This document shows, in pieces, positions 34,490-41,745 of a DNA stretch of 64,000 bases; within the stretch, counting starts at the first letter, position 1; the number at the start of each line of letters is the position of its first letter. Made by a program: the position numbers and the translations under genes. This DNA comes from Salegentibacter tibetensis (lineage in GTDB: Bacteria > Bacteroidota > Bacteroidia > Flavobacteriales > Flavobacteriaceae). The notes beneath the pieces are model-generated. The model was not told where the DNA came from. It saw only the letters and a list, made by a program, of their open reading frames with translations, and did not search any database. The stretch is from NCBI RefSeq assembly GCF_020164485.1, contig NZ_JAIQZA010000006.1, forward strand, positions 1-64,000, given 5' to 3'.

Positions 34490-35023
34490 TCAAATTTGAT
34501 TTAAAATAAATGAGGTTCTATCAATCACTGAGGTTTTTGGGACTTCAATAGGGCTGTAACCGTAATTTTTGTAGGTTTCAAAAAGATGTTTTGCGATTAG
34601 ACTGGCTTCTTTAAAAGATTCGTAGCGTTCGTTGTCGCTTTGGTAAATTTCTTCCCAGGGTGGTAAAAAGAATATCTTGTCGTAAGAATATTCTATACAG
34701 GCATCATTGAAATAAGAAGAATATTCAGTTTTAAAATAATCCATATAAGCCAGTACATCGGGGATGCCGCGGTCTATAAATATGGTTGAAGCAGAAAGCA
34801 TATTGGCTTCACGATGCTGAATTTTTCGGCCTTCCAGTAATTTTTCGCTAAAGAGCAAAGGTTTTTCAAGAAATAACTGGTCTATTCCCTGTTTTTGGGC
34901 TTCTAAAGTAACCTGTCTGGAAATTTCATGAAGACATTCGTGCCCGCGTTTTTCCAACTGTCGGATTATAGAAGATTTTCCGGTACCGGGACCACCGGTA
35001 ATTACAATTTTCTGTTTTTTCAC
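34490..35023 (-). CDS. AAA-type P-loop ATPase, NadR-like kinase fold
   Basis: This 177-residue protein has Walker A GGPGTGKSS (about 10-18), then an Asp-Arg-Gly motif (FIDRGIPDVLAY, about 86-97). The pattern fits the AAA_28 / NadR-kinase-like group of small P-loop proteins. These are often annotated simply as ATPase; phosphorylation of a small molecule is possible. It is the first gene of the ATPase-recQ-fmt run (10-base gap, then a 4-base overlap), and is divergent from the DUF493 gene. Confidence 0.8.
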   Translation of the reverse strand: MKKQKIVITGGPGTGKSSIIRQLEKRGHECLHEISRQVTLEAQKQGIDQLFLEKPLLFSEKLLEGRKIQHREANMLSASTIFIDRGIPDVLAYMDYFKTEYSSYFNDACIEYSYDKIFFLPPWEEIYQSDNERYESFKEASLIAKHLFETYKNYGYSPIEVPKTSVIDRTSFILNQI

Positions 35024-35074
35024 GTTGCAAATTTCGACATTTGAAATTGATTATAAAAATGTATGTAATCCATG

Positions 35075-35082
35075 TATCTTTG
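35075..35082 (+). promoter_or_regulatory. Candidate -7 box for the DUF493 gene
   Basis: TATCTTTG is an exact TAnnTTTG match, 25 bases before the start codon. No good -33 element is visible at the usual distance. Confidence 0.45.
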
Positions 35083-35107
35083 CAGCCAAAATTTAAGTTA
35101 GAAAATT

Positions 35108-35401
35108 ATGAGTGGAGCGAAAGATCAGGAAGAGTTTTATAACAAATTAAAATCACAGTTACAGGACACATCCCTGTGGCCATCTGAGTACCTTTATAAA
35201 TTTATTGTGCCCGCAAAGTCAAATCAGGTTAAAGTCATTGATAAGATTTTTGATAATATGGGGGCGGTAATTACTACAAGAAAATCGAAAAAGGGAACTT
35301 ATATAAGTACTTCGGTTAATGTACGAATGAAAAACCCCGATGCGGTAATAGAAAAATACAAAGAAGTCGCAGAAAAGGTAGATGGTGTAATCTCTCTTTA
35401 A
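35108..35401 (+). CDS. DUF493 (YbeD-like) family protein
   Basis: This 97-residue protein of ferredoxin-like fold carries WPSEYLYKFIVPAKSNQV (about 24-41) and a C-terminal TRKSKKGTYISTSVNVRMKN (about 58-77). The family is related to E. coli YbeD and resembles a regulatory ACT-like domain; function unknown. It is probably monocistronic, followed by a family 3 repeat rather than a terminator. Confidence 0.87.
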   Translation: MSGAKDQEEFYNKLKSQLQDTSLWPSEYLYKFIVPAKSNQVKVIDKIFDNMGAVITTRKSKKGTYISTSVNVRMKNPDAVIEKYKEVAEKVDGVISL

Positions 35402-35494
35402 TCCCTCCAGAGGGGTTAATTCCCAATAGACTTGCCCCAATTGTGAGAGTATTTTCCGAATTACACCTAAAGGGCTTGCCTTGAAGTTTTAGAT
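35402..35494. repeat. Intergenic repeat, family 3 (degenerate copy)
   Basis: AATCCCTCCAGAGGGGTTAATTCCC at the left end and TTTTCCGAATTACACCTAAAGGGCTTGCC at the right align with the two blocks at 54432-54554. It starts on the last base of the DUF493 stop codon. Confidence 0.5.
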
Positions 35495-35614
35495 TTTTAA
35501 TTTCTCAAATTTTTATCTATCCCGATAATATTTAGTATTTTGCAGCGATTAACTTCTACAGAAAATTACCTCGCAGTGAGCCTACGAGGCATTAAATGGA
35601 AGAACTTTTGATTT

Positions 35615-35654
35615 TGAGGCATGCCTCAGCGTATTTTAAGTCTCGATTATCGAG
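35615..35654. repeat. Two palindromes in the DUF4290 leader
   Basis: TGAGGCATGCCTCA (35615-35628) is a perfect 14-bp palindrome, and CTCGATTATCGAG (35642-35654) is a 13-bp palindrome with a single central base. The second motif recurs at 59362-59374 and, with one change, at 49102-49114. They precede a TTG-initiated gene and could be operators or parts of a repeat. Confidence 0.4.
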
Positions 35655-35681
35655 TAAAGTATCACCTTATAAATTTCAATT

Positions 35682-36329
35682 TTGACACACGCATTAGAAT
35701 ATAACTCCGAAAGGAAACACTTAATTATTCCCGAATATGGGAGACATCTTCAAAAAATGGTGGAAGAAGCCGTGGAAATTGAAGATGATAAAGAACGTAA
35801 CCAGGTTGCGAAATCTATTATTGCCGTAATGGGTAATATGCAACCGCACCTTCGTGATGTACCCGATTTTCAGCATAAATTATGGGATCAGTTATTTATA
35901 ATTAGTGATTTTAAGCTTGATGTTGAATCGCCTTTCCCTAAACCTACCAGGGAAATGCTGGCAGAGCGTCCTGAAATGTTAGATTATCCTCAGAACTTTC
36001 CGAAATATCGTTTCTACGGAAATAATATCAATAGGATGATTAATGAGGTTAAAGATTGGGAAGAAGGTCCTTTAAAAGAAGGTTTGGTTTTAACGATAGC
36101 CAACCATATGAAAAAATCTTACCTTAACTGGAATCGTGATACAGTAGAAGACGAGATAATCTTTGAACATCTTCGGGAACTAAGCGGCGGAAAAATTAAT
36201 TTAAAGAACGCCGATGAAGATCTTAGCGATGCTTCCAGTCTAATTAGAAATAAGAAGAAGCACACCGGTAAAAACACTAATCCAAAAAAATCCAACCGCA
36301 AAGGTGGAGGTGGCCGTAAGCGTTACTAA
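35682..36329 (+). CDS. DUF4290 domain protein
   Basis: This 215-residue protein starts at a TTG codon. The TTG is preferred because LEYNSERKHLIIPEYGRHLQKM follows immediately, as in homologues, and there is no ATG upstream in frame. A helical DUF4290 domain covers about residues 5-180. The C-terminus is a Lys/Arg/Gly-rich tail (about 185-215), probably nucleic-acid or phosphate binding. The family is Bacteroidota-specific and nearly always lies next to murA, here with a 15-base gap. Function unknown. Confidence 0.88.
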   Translation: MTHALEYNSERKHLIIPEYGRHLQKMVEEAVEIEDDKERNQVAKSIIAVMGNMQPHLRDVPDFQHKLWDQLFIISDFKLDVESPFPKPTREMLAERPEMLDYPQNFPKYRFYGNNINRMINEVKDWEEGPLKEGLVLTIANHMKKSYLNWNRDTVEDEIIFEHLRELSGGKINLKNADEDLSDASSLIRNKKKHTGKNTNPKKSNRKGGGGRKRY

Positions 36330-36344
36330 AAATATTTTACTTTC

Positions 36345-37658
36345 ATGGGAACTTTCCAAATTGAAGGCGGGCAGCAACTTAGTGGTGAAATTCAGCCACA
36401 AGGAGCCAAAAATGAAGCCCTGCAAATTCTTTGCGCCGTATTATTAACTTCAGAAGAAGTTGTGATTAATAATATTCCAGATATTCTGGATGTTAATAAA
36501 CTAATCCAACTCCTGGAAAATCTGGGGGTTAAGATCAAAAAACTTGGAAAAGGATGCTATTCCTTTAAAAGTGATGATCTGGATTTAGATTATTTAAGCA
36601 GCGACCAGTTTAAGAAAGACGGTAGTGGTTTGCGAGGATCAATTATGATCGTTGGGCCTTTACTTGCTAGATTTGGCAAAGGATTTATTCCGAAGCCGGG
36701 CGGCGATAAAATTGGTAGAAGGAGACTGGATACGCATTTTGAAGGATTTATTAAACTGGGTGCAAAATTCAGATATAATAAAGAAGAGCGTTTTTACGGT
36801 GTAGAAGCTCCAGACGGATTAAAAGGTGACTATATGCTTTTGGAAGAAGCTTCAGTTACCGGTACCGCCAATATTGTAATGGCTGCTGTTCTTGCTGAAG
36901 GAGCTACTACTATATATAATGCTGCCTGCGAACCTTATCTGCAGCAACTTTGTACGATGTTGAACTCAATGGGTGCAAAAATTAGCGGAGTTGGTTCCAA
37001 TCTTTTAACTATAGAAGGTGTAAATTCTTTAAAAGGTTGTGAGCATAGGATTTTACCCGATATGGTTGAAATAGGCTCTTGGATTGGGATGGCAGCTATG
37101 ACTAAAAGCGAAATTACCATTAAAAACGTTCGCTGGGATATGTTGGGGATTATTCCAACTACCTTTAGAAAATTAGGAATCACTATTGAACGCAAAGGGG
37201 ACGATATTTATATTCCTGCGCACACCAATGGTTATGAGGTGCAGAGCTTTATAGATGGCTCTATAATGAATATTAGCGATGCCCCATGGCCTGGTTTCAC
37301 ACCGGATTTATTGAGTATAGTTTTGGTTGTGGCCACGCAAGCTCGTGGAAGTGTACTTATTCATCAAAAAATGTTCGAAAGCCGATTGTTCTTTGTAGAT
37401 AAACTGATAGATATGGGTGCTAAAATCATTTTATGTGACCCGCATCGGGCTACTGTAATTGGCCACGATTTTCAGTCGCAGTTAAAAGCTACTACGATGA
37501 CTTCGCCAGATATTAGAGCGGGAATTTCCTTGCTTATCGCTGCGCTTTCTGCTAAGGGAACTTCTACCATTCATAATATTGAACAGATAGACAGAGGTTA
37601 CGAAAATATAGATGAACGTCTTAAAGCACTTGGCGCGAGAATAGAGCGCGTGGCTTAA
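36345..37658 (+). CDS. murA: UDP-N-acetylglucosamine 1-carboxyvinyltransferase with Asp at the catalytic Cys position
   Basis: This 437-residue enzyme transfers enolpyruvate to UDP-GlcNAc in the first committed step of peptidoglycan synthesis. Lys22-Asn23 in GAKNEALQI is the conserved substrate pair. The loop that in E. coli reads GGCAIGARP with catalytic Cys115 reads GGDKIGRRR here, so Asp121 replaces the Cys. This change is known to keep activity but prevent covalent attack by fosfomycin (as in Mycobacterium and Chlamydia MurA). The C-terminal GYENIDERLKALGARIERV is typical. It is co-transcribed with the DUF4290 gene. Confidence 0.96.
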   Translation: MGTFQIEGGQQLSGEIQPQGAKNEALQILCAVLLTSEEVVINNIPDILDVNKLIQLLENLGVKIKKLGKGCYSFKSDDLDLDYLSSDQFKKDGSGLRGSIMIVGPLLARFGKGFIPKPGGDKIGRRRLDTHFEGFIKLGAKFRYNKEERFYGVEAPDGLKGDYMLLEEASVTGTANIVMAAVLAEGATTIYNAACEPYLQQLCTMLNSMGAKISGVGSNLLTIEGVNSLKGCEHRILPDMVEIGSWIGMAAMTKSEITIKNVRWDMLGIIPTTFRKLGITIERKGDDIYIPAHTNGYEVQSFIDGSIMNISDAPWPGFTPDLLSIVLVVATQARGSVLIHQKMFESRLFFVDKLIDMGAKIILCDPHRATVIGHDFQSQLKATTMTSPDIRAGISLLIAALSAKGTSTIHNIEQIDRGYENIDERLKALGARIERVA

Positions 37659-37705
37659 GGTTCAATTTTGAAATGATATAAAAAGTATTCGGAATATCTT
37701 GTTTT

Positions 37706-37829
37706 CGTCAAGCTGAACTTGGTTCAGCTTCTAACTTAACTGGAATTACAAATAATTTAGATCCTGGAATAAATTTCGGAGCAGGCTCTGAAATAAACCC
37801 GCCTGAACGTACGGGCAGGTTCAGGATGA
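37706..37829. repeat. Dispersed palindromic repeat, family 1 (copy d)
   Basis: The longest copy. CGTCAAGCTGAACTTGGTTC at the left end and GGTTCAGGATGA at the right form imperfect terminal inverted repeats. An inner CCTGAACGTACGGGCAGG hairpin is absent from the shorter copies. It lies between convergent murA and the 486-residue gene, before a bidirectional terminator. Confidence 0.65.
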
Positions 37830-37835
37830 TGTATA

Positions 37836-37871
37836 AATAAAAAAATCCGGATGATTCATCCGGATTTTTTT
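37836..37871. terminator. Bidirectional terminator between murA and the 486-residue gene
   Basis: A 13-bp perfect stem (AAAAATCCGGATG / CATCCGGATTTTT) with a 3-base loop has A-runs on the left and T-runs on the right, so it serves both converging genes. Confidence 0.9.
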
Positions 37872-37890
37872 ATGCTGAAAATTTCAGAAA

Positions 37891-39351
37891 CTAAACTTCA
37901 GTCTCGGCTTTTTTCTTGTTTTCTTTATAATGGAAAAGATTGTGCTCTTTAATCATTTTCGTGGTTTTTTCCGGAAGCATATCTTCCCAACCTTCTTTTC
38001 CTTCGCTAATCATTTGTAGTACTTCTCTCGAGTAAACATCAAGAATTTCAGGATTGTAGTTTTCGATATCTTCAACTCTTCCGTTATACTTAAAGAATTT
38101 ATACAATTCCTTCATTCTTGGATGAACTTTTAAATTCTCACTGGTAGTGATTTCTCCAGTTTCAGGATCCTTAAGCGGATAAAGATATACCTTGAGGTCT
38201 TTAAAGAATAATTTACCAAAGGCTTCCAAAATACCACCACTTAAATGTCTATAATATTTCTCATCAAAAACATCAACCAGATTATTTACCCCCATAGTTA
38301 AGCCCATTCGCTGTTTGGAATATCTTGAGAAATATTCTACTACGCGATAATACTCCTGGAAGTTAGAGATCATTACGGTTTGGCCCAGGGAACATAAAAG
38401 TTTTGCCCGGTCCATAAAATCTCGTTCATCAATTTCGCCTTCGGCCCTAAGGTTAGAAAGAGTGATTTCAAAAATAACTTCAGTATTCTCTTTTTCTACT
38501 TTGCTTTCCTTCAGGAATAATTCAAGCGAACGCTCATACATGTCCATGTTTACCTTGGTCACCGGTCTAAAACTTCCACGAAGCGCAAGAATATTCTTTT
38601 TATAAAGAATTTTAGCAGGTAGTACGTTGTTCCCATCAGGCGCAAACATTACAGCATCCGTCATTCCGTTTTTAACAAGTTGTAAACTCATTAAACGATT
38701 GTCCACACCTTCAAATCGAGGTCCGCTAAAATTTATGGTATCAATCTCTATCTGATCTTTGTCTATATGATCGTAGAGATAACGTAAAAGTTTTTTGGGA
38801 TTATCGTACTTGTAATAAGCGCCGTAAATTAGGTTTACGCCAAGTATTCCAAGAGTGTTTTGCTGATGGCGGGCATCGTTTTCGTGGAATCTAACATGCA
38901 GGCTAATCTCATTATAATCTTCCTCCGGACTCACCTGGTATCTGATTCCTACCCAACCGTGACCTTTATATTTTTTGGCGAAATCTATAGTTGCGACGGT
39001 ATTGGCATAGCTAAAGAAAAGTTTATTAGGATGCTTTTCACGGGAAATTCGCTGTTCAATTAGGCCAATTTCATGGGAAAGCATCTTTTTTAGTCTTGCT
39101 TCTGTTACATATCTCCTATCATCTTCAACTCCGTAAATAGCGTCACTGAAATCTTTATCGTAAGCACTCATGGCTTTAGCAATGGTTCCAGATGCACCTC
39201 CAGACCTAAAGAAATTCCTTACGGTTTCCTGGCCGGCACCAATTTCAGAAAACGTTCCGTAGATATTTTCATTTAAATTAATGCGAAGTGCTTTGCTTTT
39301 TATAGAAGGAACGTTTTCAAATTCCTTATCGCCCATTATTGTAATTGGCAT
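37891..39351 (-). CDS. Conserved Bacteroidota protein of unknown function (often mislabelled TonB receptor)
   Basis: This 486-residue soluble protein has no signal peptide, membrane helix or beta-barrel features. Conserved stretches I recognise from flavobacterial genomes are LRINLNENIYGTFSEIGAGQE (in two pieces, about 23-43), FRSGGASGTIAKAMSAYDKD (about 48-67) and GVNNLVDVFDEKYYRHLSGG (about 364-383). Databases label relatives as TonB-dependent receptor or similar, which the sequence does not support. The sequence holds no motif I can assign to an enzyme class. It has a candidate promoter with TTTC-N19-TACCTTTG and a strong terminator, so it is well expressed and monocistronic. Confidence 0.8.
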   Translation of the reverse strand: MPITIMGDKEFENVPSIKSKALRINLNENIYGTFSEIGAGQETVRNFFRSGGASGTIAKAMSAYDKDFSDAIYGVEDDRRYVTEARLKKMLSHEIGLIEQRISREKHPNKLFFSYANTVATIDFAKKYKGHGWVGIRYQVSPEEDYNEISLHVRFHENDARHQQNTLGILGVNLIYGAYYKYDNPKKLLRYLYDHIDKDQIEIDTINFSGPRFEGVDNRLMSLQLVKNGMTDAVMFAPDGNNVLPAKILYKKNILALRGSFRPVTKVNMDMYERSLELFLKESKVEKENTEVIFEITLSNLRAEGEIDERDFMDRAKLLCSLGQTVMISNFQEYYRVVEYFSRYSKQRMGLTMGVNNLVDVFDEKYYRHLSGGILEAFGKLFFKDLKVYLYPLKDPETGEITTSENLKVHPRMKELYKFFKYNGRVEDIENYNPEILDVYSREVLQMISEGKEGWEDMLPEKTTKMIKEHNLFHYKENKKKAETEV

Positions 39352-39389
39352 AATTTTTCTTTTAAGTGTGATTTCTTTTTTGTGTATAC

Positions 39390-39420
39390 CAAAGGTACTA
39401 AAAACGGTAAGGTATTGAAA
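39390..39420 (-). promoter_or_regulatory. Promoter of the 486-residue gene
   Basis: On the minus strand TTTC (39417-39420), a 19-base spacer and TACCTTTG (39390-39397) match the Bacteroidota consensus with one change. Confidence 0.6.
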
Positions 39421-39431
39421 AAAAATATCTT

Positions 39432-39439
39432 TACTTTTG
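39432..39439 (+). promoter_or_regulatory. Candidate -7 box for the MBL hydrolase gene
   Basis: TACTTTTG is an exact TAnnTTTG match, 17 bases before the TTG start, back to back with the minus-strand promoter at 39390-39420. No clear -33 element. Confidence 0.45.
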
Positions 39440-39456
39440 CATAAAACATAGAATTT

Positions 39457-40218
39457 TTGGAAGTAATATTTTTAGGCACAGGAACATCTCAGGGGATACC
39501 CATAATAGGAAGCAAACACCCTGTTTGTCTTAGTGAGAATCCAAAAGACAAACGGCTTAGGGTATCGGTTTTAGTAAAATGGGAAGACTATAATATTTTA
39601 ATTGATTGTGGTCCCGATTTCAGGATGCAAATGCTCGAAAATCCTATAGAAAGCCTGGATGCAATATTATATACGCACGAGCATAACGATCATACCGCGG
39701 GTTTAGATGATATTCGTCCTTTCTTCTTTCGTCAGGGTGATATTCCTGTTTTTGCCCATAAGCGAGTATTAGATTCCCTCCGGAGACGTTTCGATTATAT
39801 TTTTACTTCCAACAATAAATATCCTGGAGCGCCAGGTGTAAACGAAAACGAAATTGTAAACGAGGCTTTTTATTTTAAAAATCTTAAGATTACTCCAATA
39901 GATTACAAACATAACCGCTTGCAGGTTTTTGGGTTTAGGCTTAAAGATTTCGCTTATCTTACTGATCTTAAATCTATTGAAGAAGAGGAAGTTCAGAAAT
40001 TAGATGGGGTAAAGGTTATGGTGGTAACTGCCTTAAGGATTGAGCCACATCATTCTCATTTAAACCTCGAGGAAGCACTGGAATTTATTGCGCGAGTAAA
40101 GCCAGAAAGAGCTTATTTAACCCATATTAGCCATTTGCTCGGCTTCCACGATGAAGTGCAGGAACAACTTCCCGAAAATGTATTCGTAGCCTACGATAAC
40201 CTAAAAATCACTATTTAA
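39457..40218 (+). CDS. MBL-fold metallo-hydrolase (PhnP-like)
   Basis: This 253-residue metallo-beta-lactamase-fold hydrolase has the metal motif THEHNDHTAGLDD (about 73-85), LIDCGPDF, and further His residues (YKHNR, EPHHSH and YLTHISHLLGFHDE). The GTGTSQGIP opening is characteristic of the PhnP / cyclic phosphodiesterase-like group. The start is TTG, chosen because MEVIFLGTGTSQG follows at once. The next gene starts 1 base after the stop. The substrate is unknown, possibly a phosphodiester. Confidence 0.9.
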   Translation: MEVIFLGTGTSQGIPIIGSKHPVCLSENPKDKRLRVSVLVKWEDYNILIDCGPDFRMQMLENPIESLDAILYTHEHNDHTAGLDDIRPFFFRQGDIPVFAHKRVLDSLRRRFDYIFTSNNKYPGAPGVNENEIVNEAFYFKNLKITPIDYKHNRLQVFGFRLKDFAYLTDLKSIEEEEVQKLDGVKVMVVTALRIEPHHSHLNLEEALEFIARVKPERAYLTHISHLLGFHDEVQEQLPENVFVAYDNLKITI

Positions 40219-40219
40219 G

Positions 40220-40720
40220 ATGCGCAAGAATATATTGCTCTACCTTTTTATCTTTTCTCTTTTGTTTACCATTTTTATTTATGTGAACGATAAAAAAATC
40301 CTTGATTCCAGGGATGCCGATATTCAGGATTTAAAAGCCCAGGTTGAACGCCTGGAGATGGAAACCGATTCTTTAGCTGAATTAAACGAAAATGCGGGTT
40401 ATTTCTCTTTGCTTGAAAATGAAGACGCGATGAGCTATTTTGAAAATAATGGGATTGAAGCTGCTGTTGTTTCTGAAACGATCGAAAATGAACTGATAAG
40501 TCAGAATAAAATAGATACCGATAATTCTTATGTACCTTTTGACGGAATGGAAGGTAATATGCACATTAACAAGGTCAAAATCCTAAATCATAAATGGGTG
40601 ATTGCCGATTTTACCGATGGAACTTACTGGGGCGAGGTATTCTTTACCTATTTTATTGATGAAGAAGGAAAACCAGAACTTATAGCTGAAAAATCCTTTC
40701 TATATCCTGCAGCCAATTAA
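40220..40720 (+). CDS. Conserved hypothetical protein, membrane-anchored
   Basis: This 166-residue protein has an N-terminal hydrophobic helix (about 5-23, LLYLFIFSLLFTIFIYV), a short coiled-coil stretch (about 34-60), and a soluble C-terminal domain with NKVKILNHKWVIADFTDGTYWGE and FTYFIDEEGK. It is conserved in flavobacteria just downstream of the MBL hydrolase; relatives are often misnamed hydrolase. No catalytic motif is visible. The stop overlaps the convergent esterase gene by 4 bases. Confidence 0.7.
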   Translation: MRKNILLYLFIFSLLFTIFIYVNDKKILDSRDADIQDLKAQVERLEMETDSLAELNENAGYFSLLENEDAMSYFENNGIEAAVVSETIENELISQNKIDTDNSYVPFDGMEGNMHINKVKILNHKWVIADFTDGTYWGEVFFTYFIDEEGKPELIAEKSFLYPAAN

Positions 40721-41376
40721 ATACGCTTTTTAAGCCATTCCCGTAATTCAAAGAAATTCTGCGGAGCCACACCGTGACCTACCGGAAATTCTGAATAGCT
40801 GTTTTCGATATTTAGTTCGTCCAGCACAGGTTTGGTTTTACGAGCCCATTCTACAGGGATTACCTGGTCTACCGAGCCGTGAGAACAATAAAATGACAGC
40901 TTTGAAAAATCATTTTCCTCAAATTCCGGTTTCAAAATTCCTTTATTTATATAACCGCTAAGCGCGATAATATTTTTAACTTTTTCAGGATAGGAAAGAG
41001 CAACTGCATAAGCCAAAATACTTCCCTGGCTAAATCCTAATAGCGTTACATTTTTAGCATCTAAACTATAAGCTTCAATCGCATCATCTATAAATCCAGC
41101 GATTATTTCGCGTGATCCTTTAGCCTGCTCGTCATCGCTAAATTTTCCATCCTGGTTATCCCAGTGAATCGCATACCAGGCATTCCCGTAAGGTTGCATA
41201 GCGTAAGGCGCTTTTACCGATATCACGAATAACTCATCAGGTAATTCTTCAGCAAAAGAGAAAAGATCGTTCTCATCGCTTCCGTAGCCGTGCAGCATAA
41301 TAAGCAATGGCGGCTTTTCGGTTTGAATTTTCGGTTTTCTTATAAGGTGTTGTAGAGAAAGTTCTTTGGTATTCAT
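40717..41376 (-). CDS. Alpha/beta hydrolase, phospholipase/carboxylesterase type
   Basis: This 219-residue cytosolic esterase has the nucleophile elbow GFSQGSILA (about 115-123), oxyanion region MLHGYGSDENDLF (about 28-40), and C-terminal Asp/His in GSVDQVIP and VGHGVAPQNF. The pattern is that of the Abhydrolase_2 / carboxylesterase YpfH-like group, which cleaves short-chain or lysophospholipid esters. It ends a minus-strand run and starts directly after the DUF4870 gene (41377), so the two are probably co-transcribed. Confidence 0.92.
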   Translation of the reverse strand: MNTKELSLQHLIRKPKIQTEKPPLLIMLHGYGSDENDLFSFAEELPDELFVISVKAPYAMQPYGNAWYAIHWDNQDGKFSDDEQAKGSREIIAGFIDDAIEAYSLDAKNVTLLGFSQGSILAYAVALSYPEKVKNIIALSGYINKGILKPEFEENDFSKLSFYCSHGSVDQVIPVEWARKTKPVLDELNIENSYSEFPVGHGVAPQNFFELREWLKKRI

Positions 41377-41703
41377 TTATTGTATTGTACTAAACCATTT
41401 TTGATAATAAGTCCCAAGAATTGGCACTTCTTTTTGTTCGCCCTGTATAGCGGTCACCAGGCCATAAATGCCTAAAACCGCAATAAAAATATAAAAGGCA
41501 GATGAAATTAGCCAGCTGTCAAACATTCCAACCAAAACTCCTAAAACGTAAAAAGTCACGTGAATTCCAAGTGCCTGCCTAATGTGAAATGAAGCAAACG
41601 GATTTTTATGCTCGTTGTTCATAAAATAGGCGATAATGGTGCCAATAATCGTAAGATAGGCAACAATGGCTGGGGTTTTTCCTTCTTCGGCAACAGTTTT
41701 CAT
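41377..41703 (-). CDS. DUF4870-like small membrane protein
   Basis: This 108-residue protein has three to four hydrophobic helices. PAIVAYLTIIGTIIAYFMN and the motif ASFHIRQALGIHVTFYVL (about 37-54) are characteristic of a small DUF4870/Tic20-like group, sometimes named import component. It precedes the esterase with no gap. The role is unknown; a membrane-embedded accessory is likely. Confidence 0.82.
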   Translation of the reverse strand: MKTVAEEGKTPAIVAYLTIIGTIIAYFMNNEHKNPFASFHIRQALGIHVTFYVLGVLVGMFDSWLISSAFYIFIAVLGIYGLVTAIQGEQKEVPILGTYYQKWFSTIQ

Positions 41704-41745
41704 AGCTGGTTATTTAAATACAAAGGTATTAAATTTAGCATGAAA

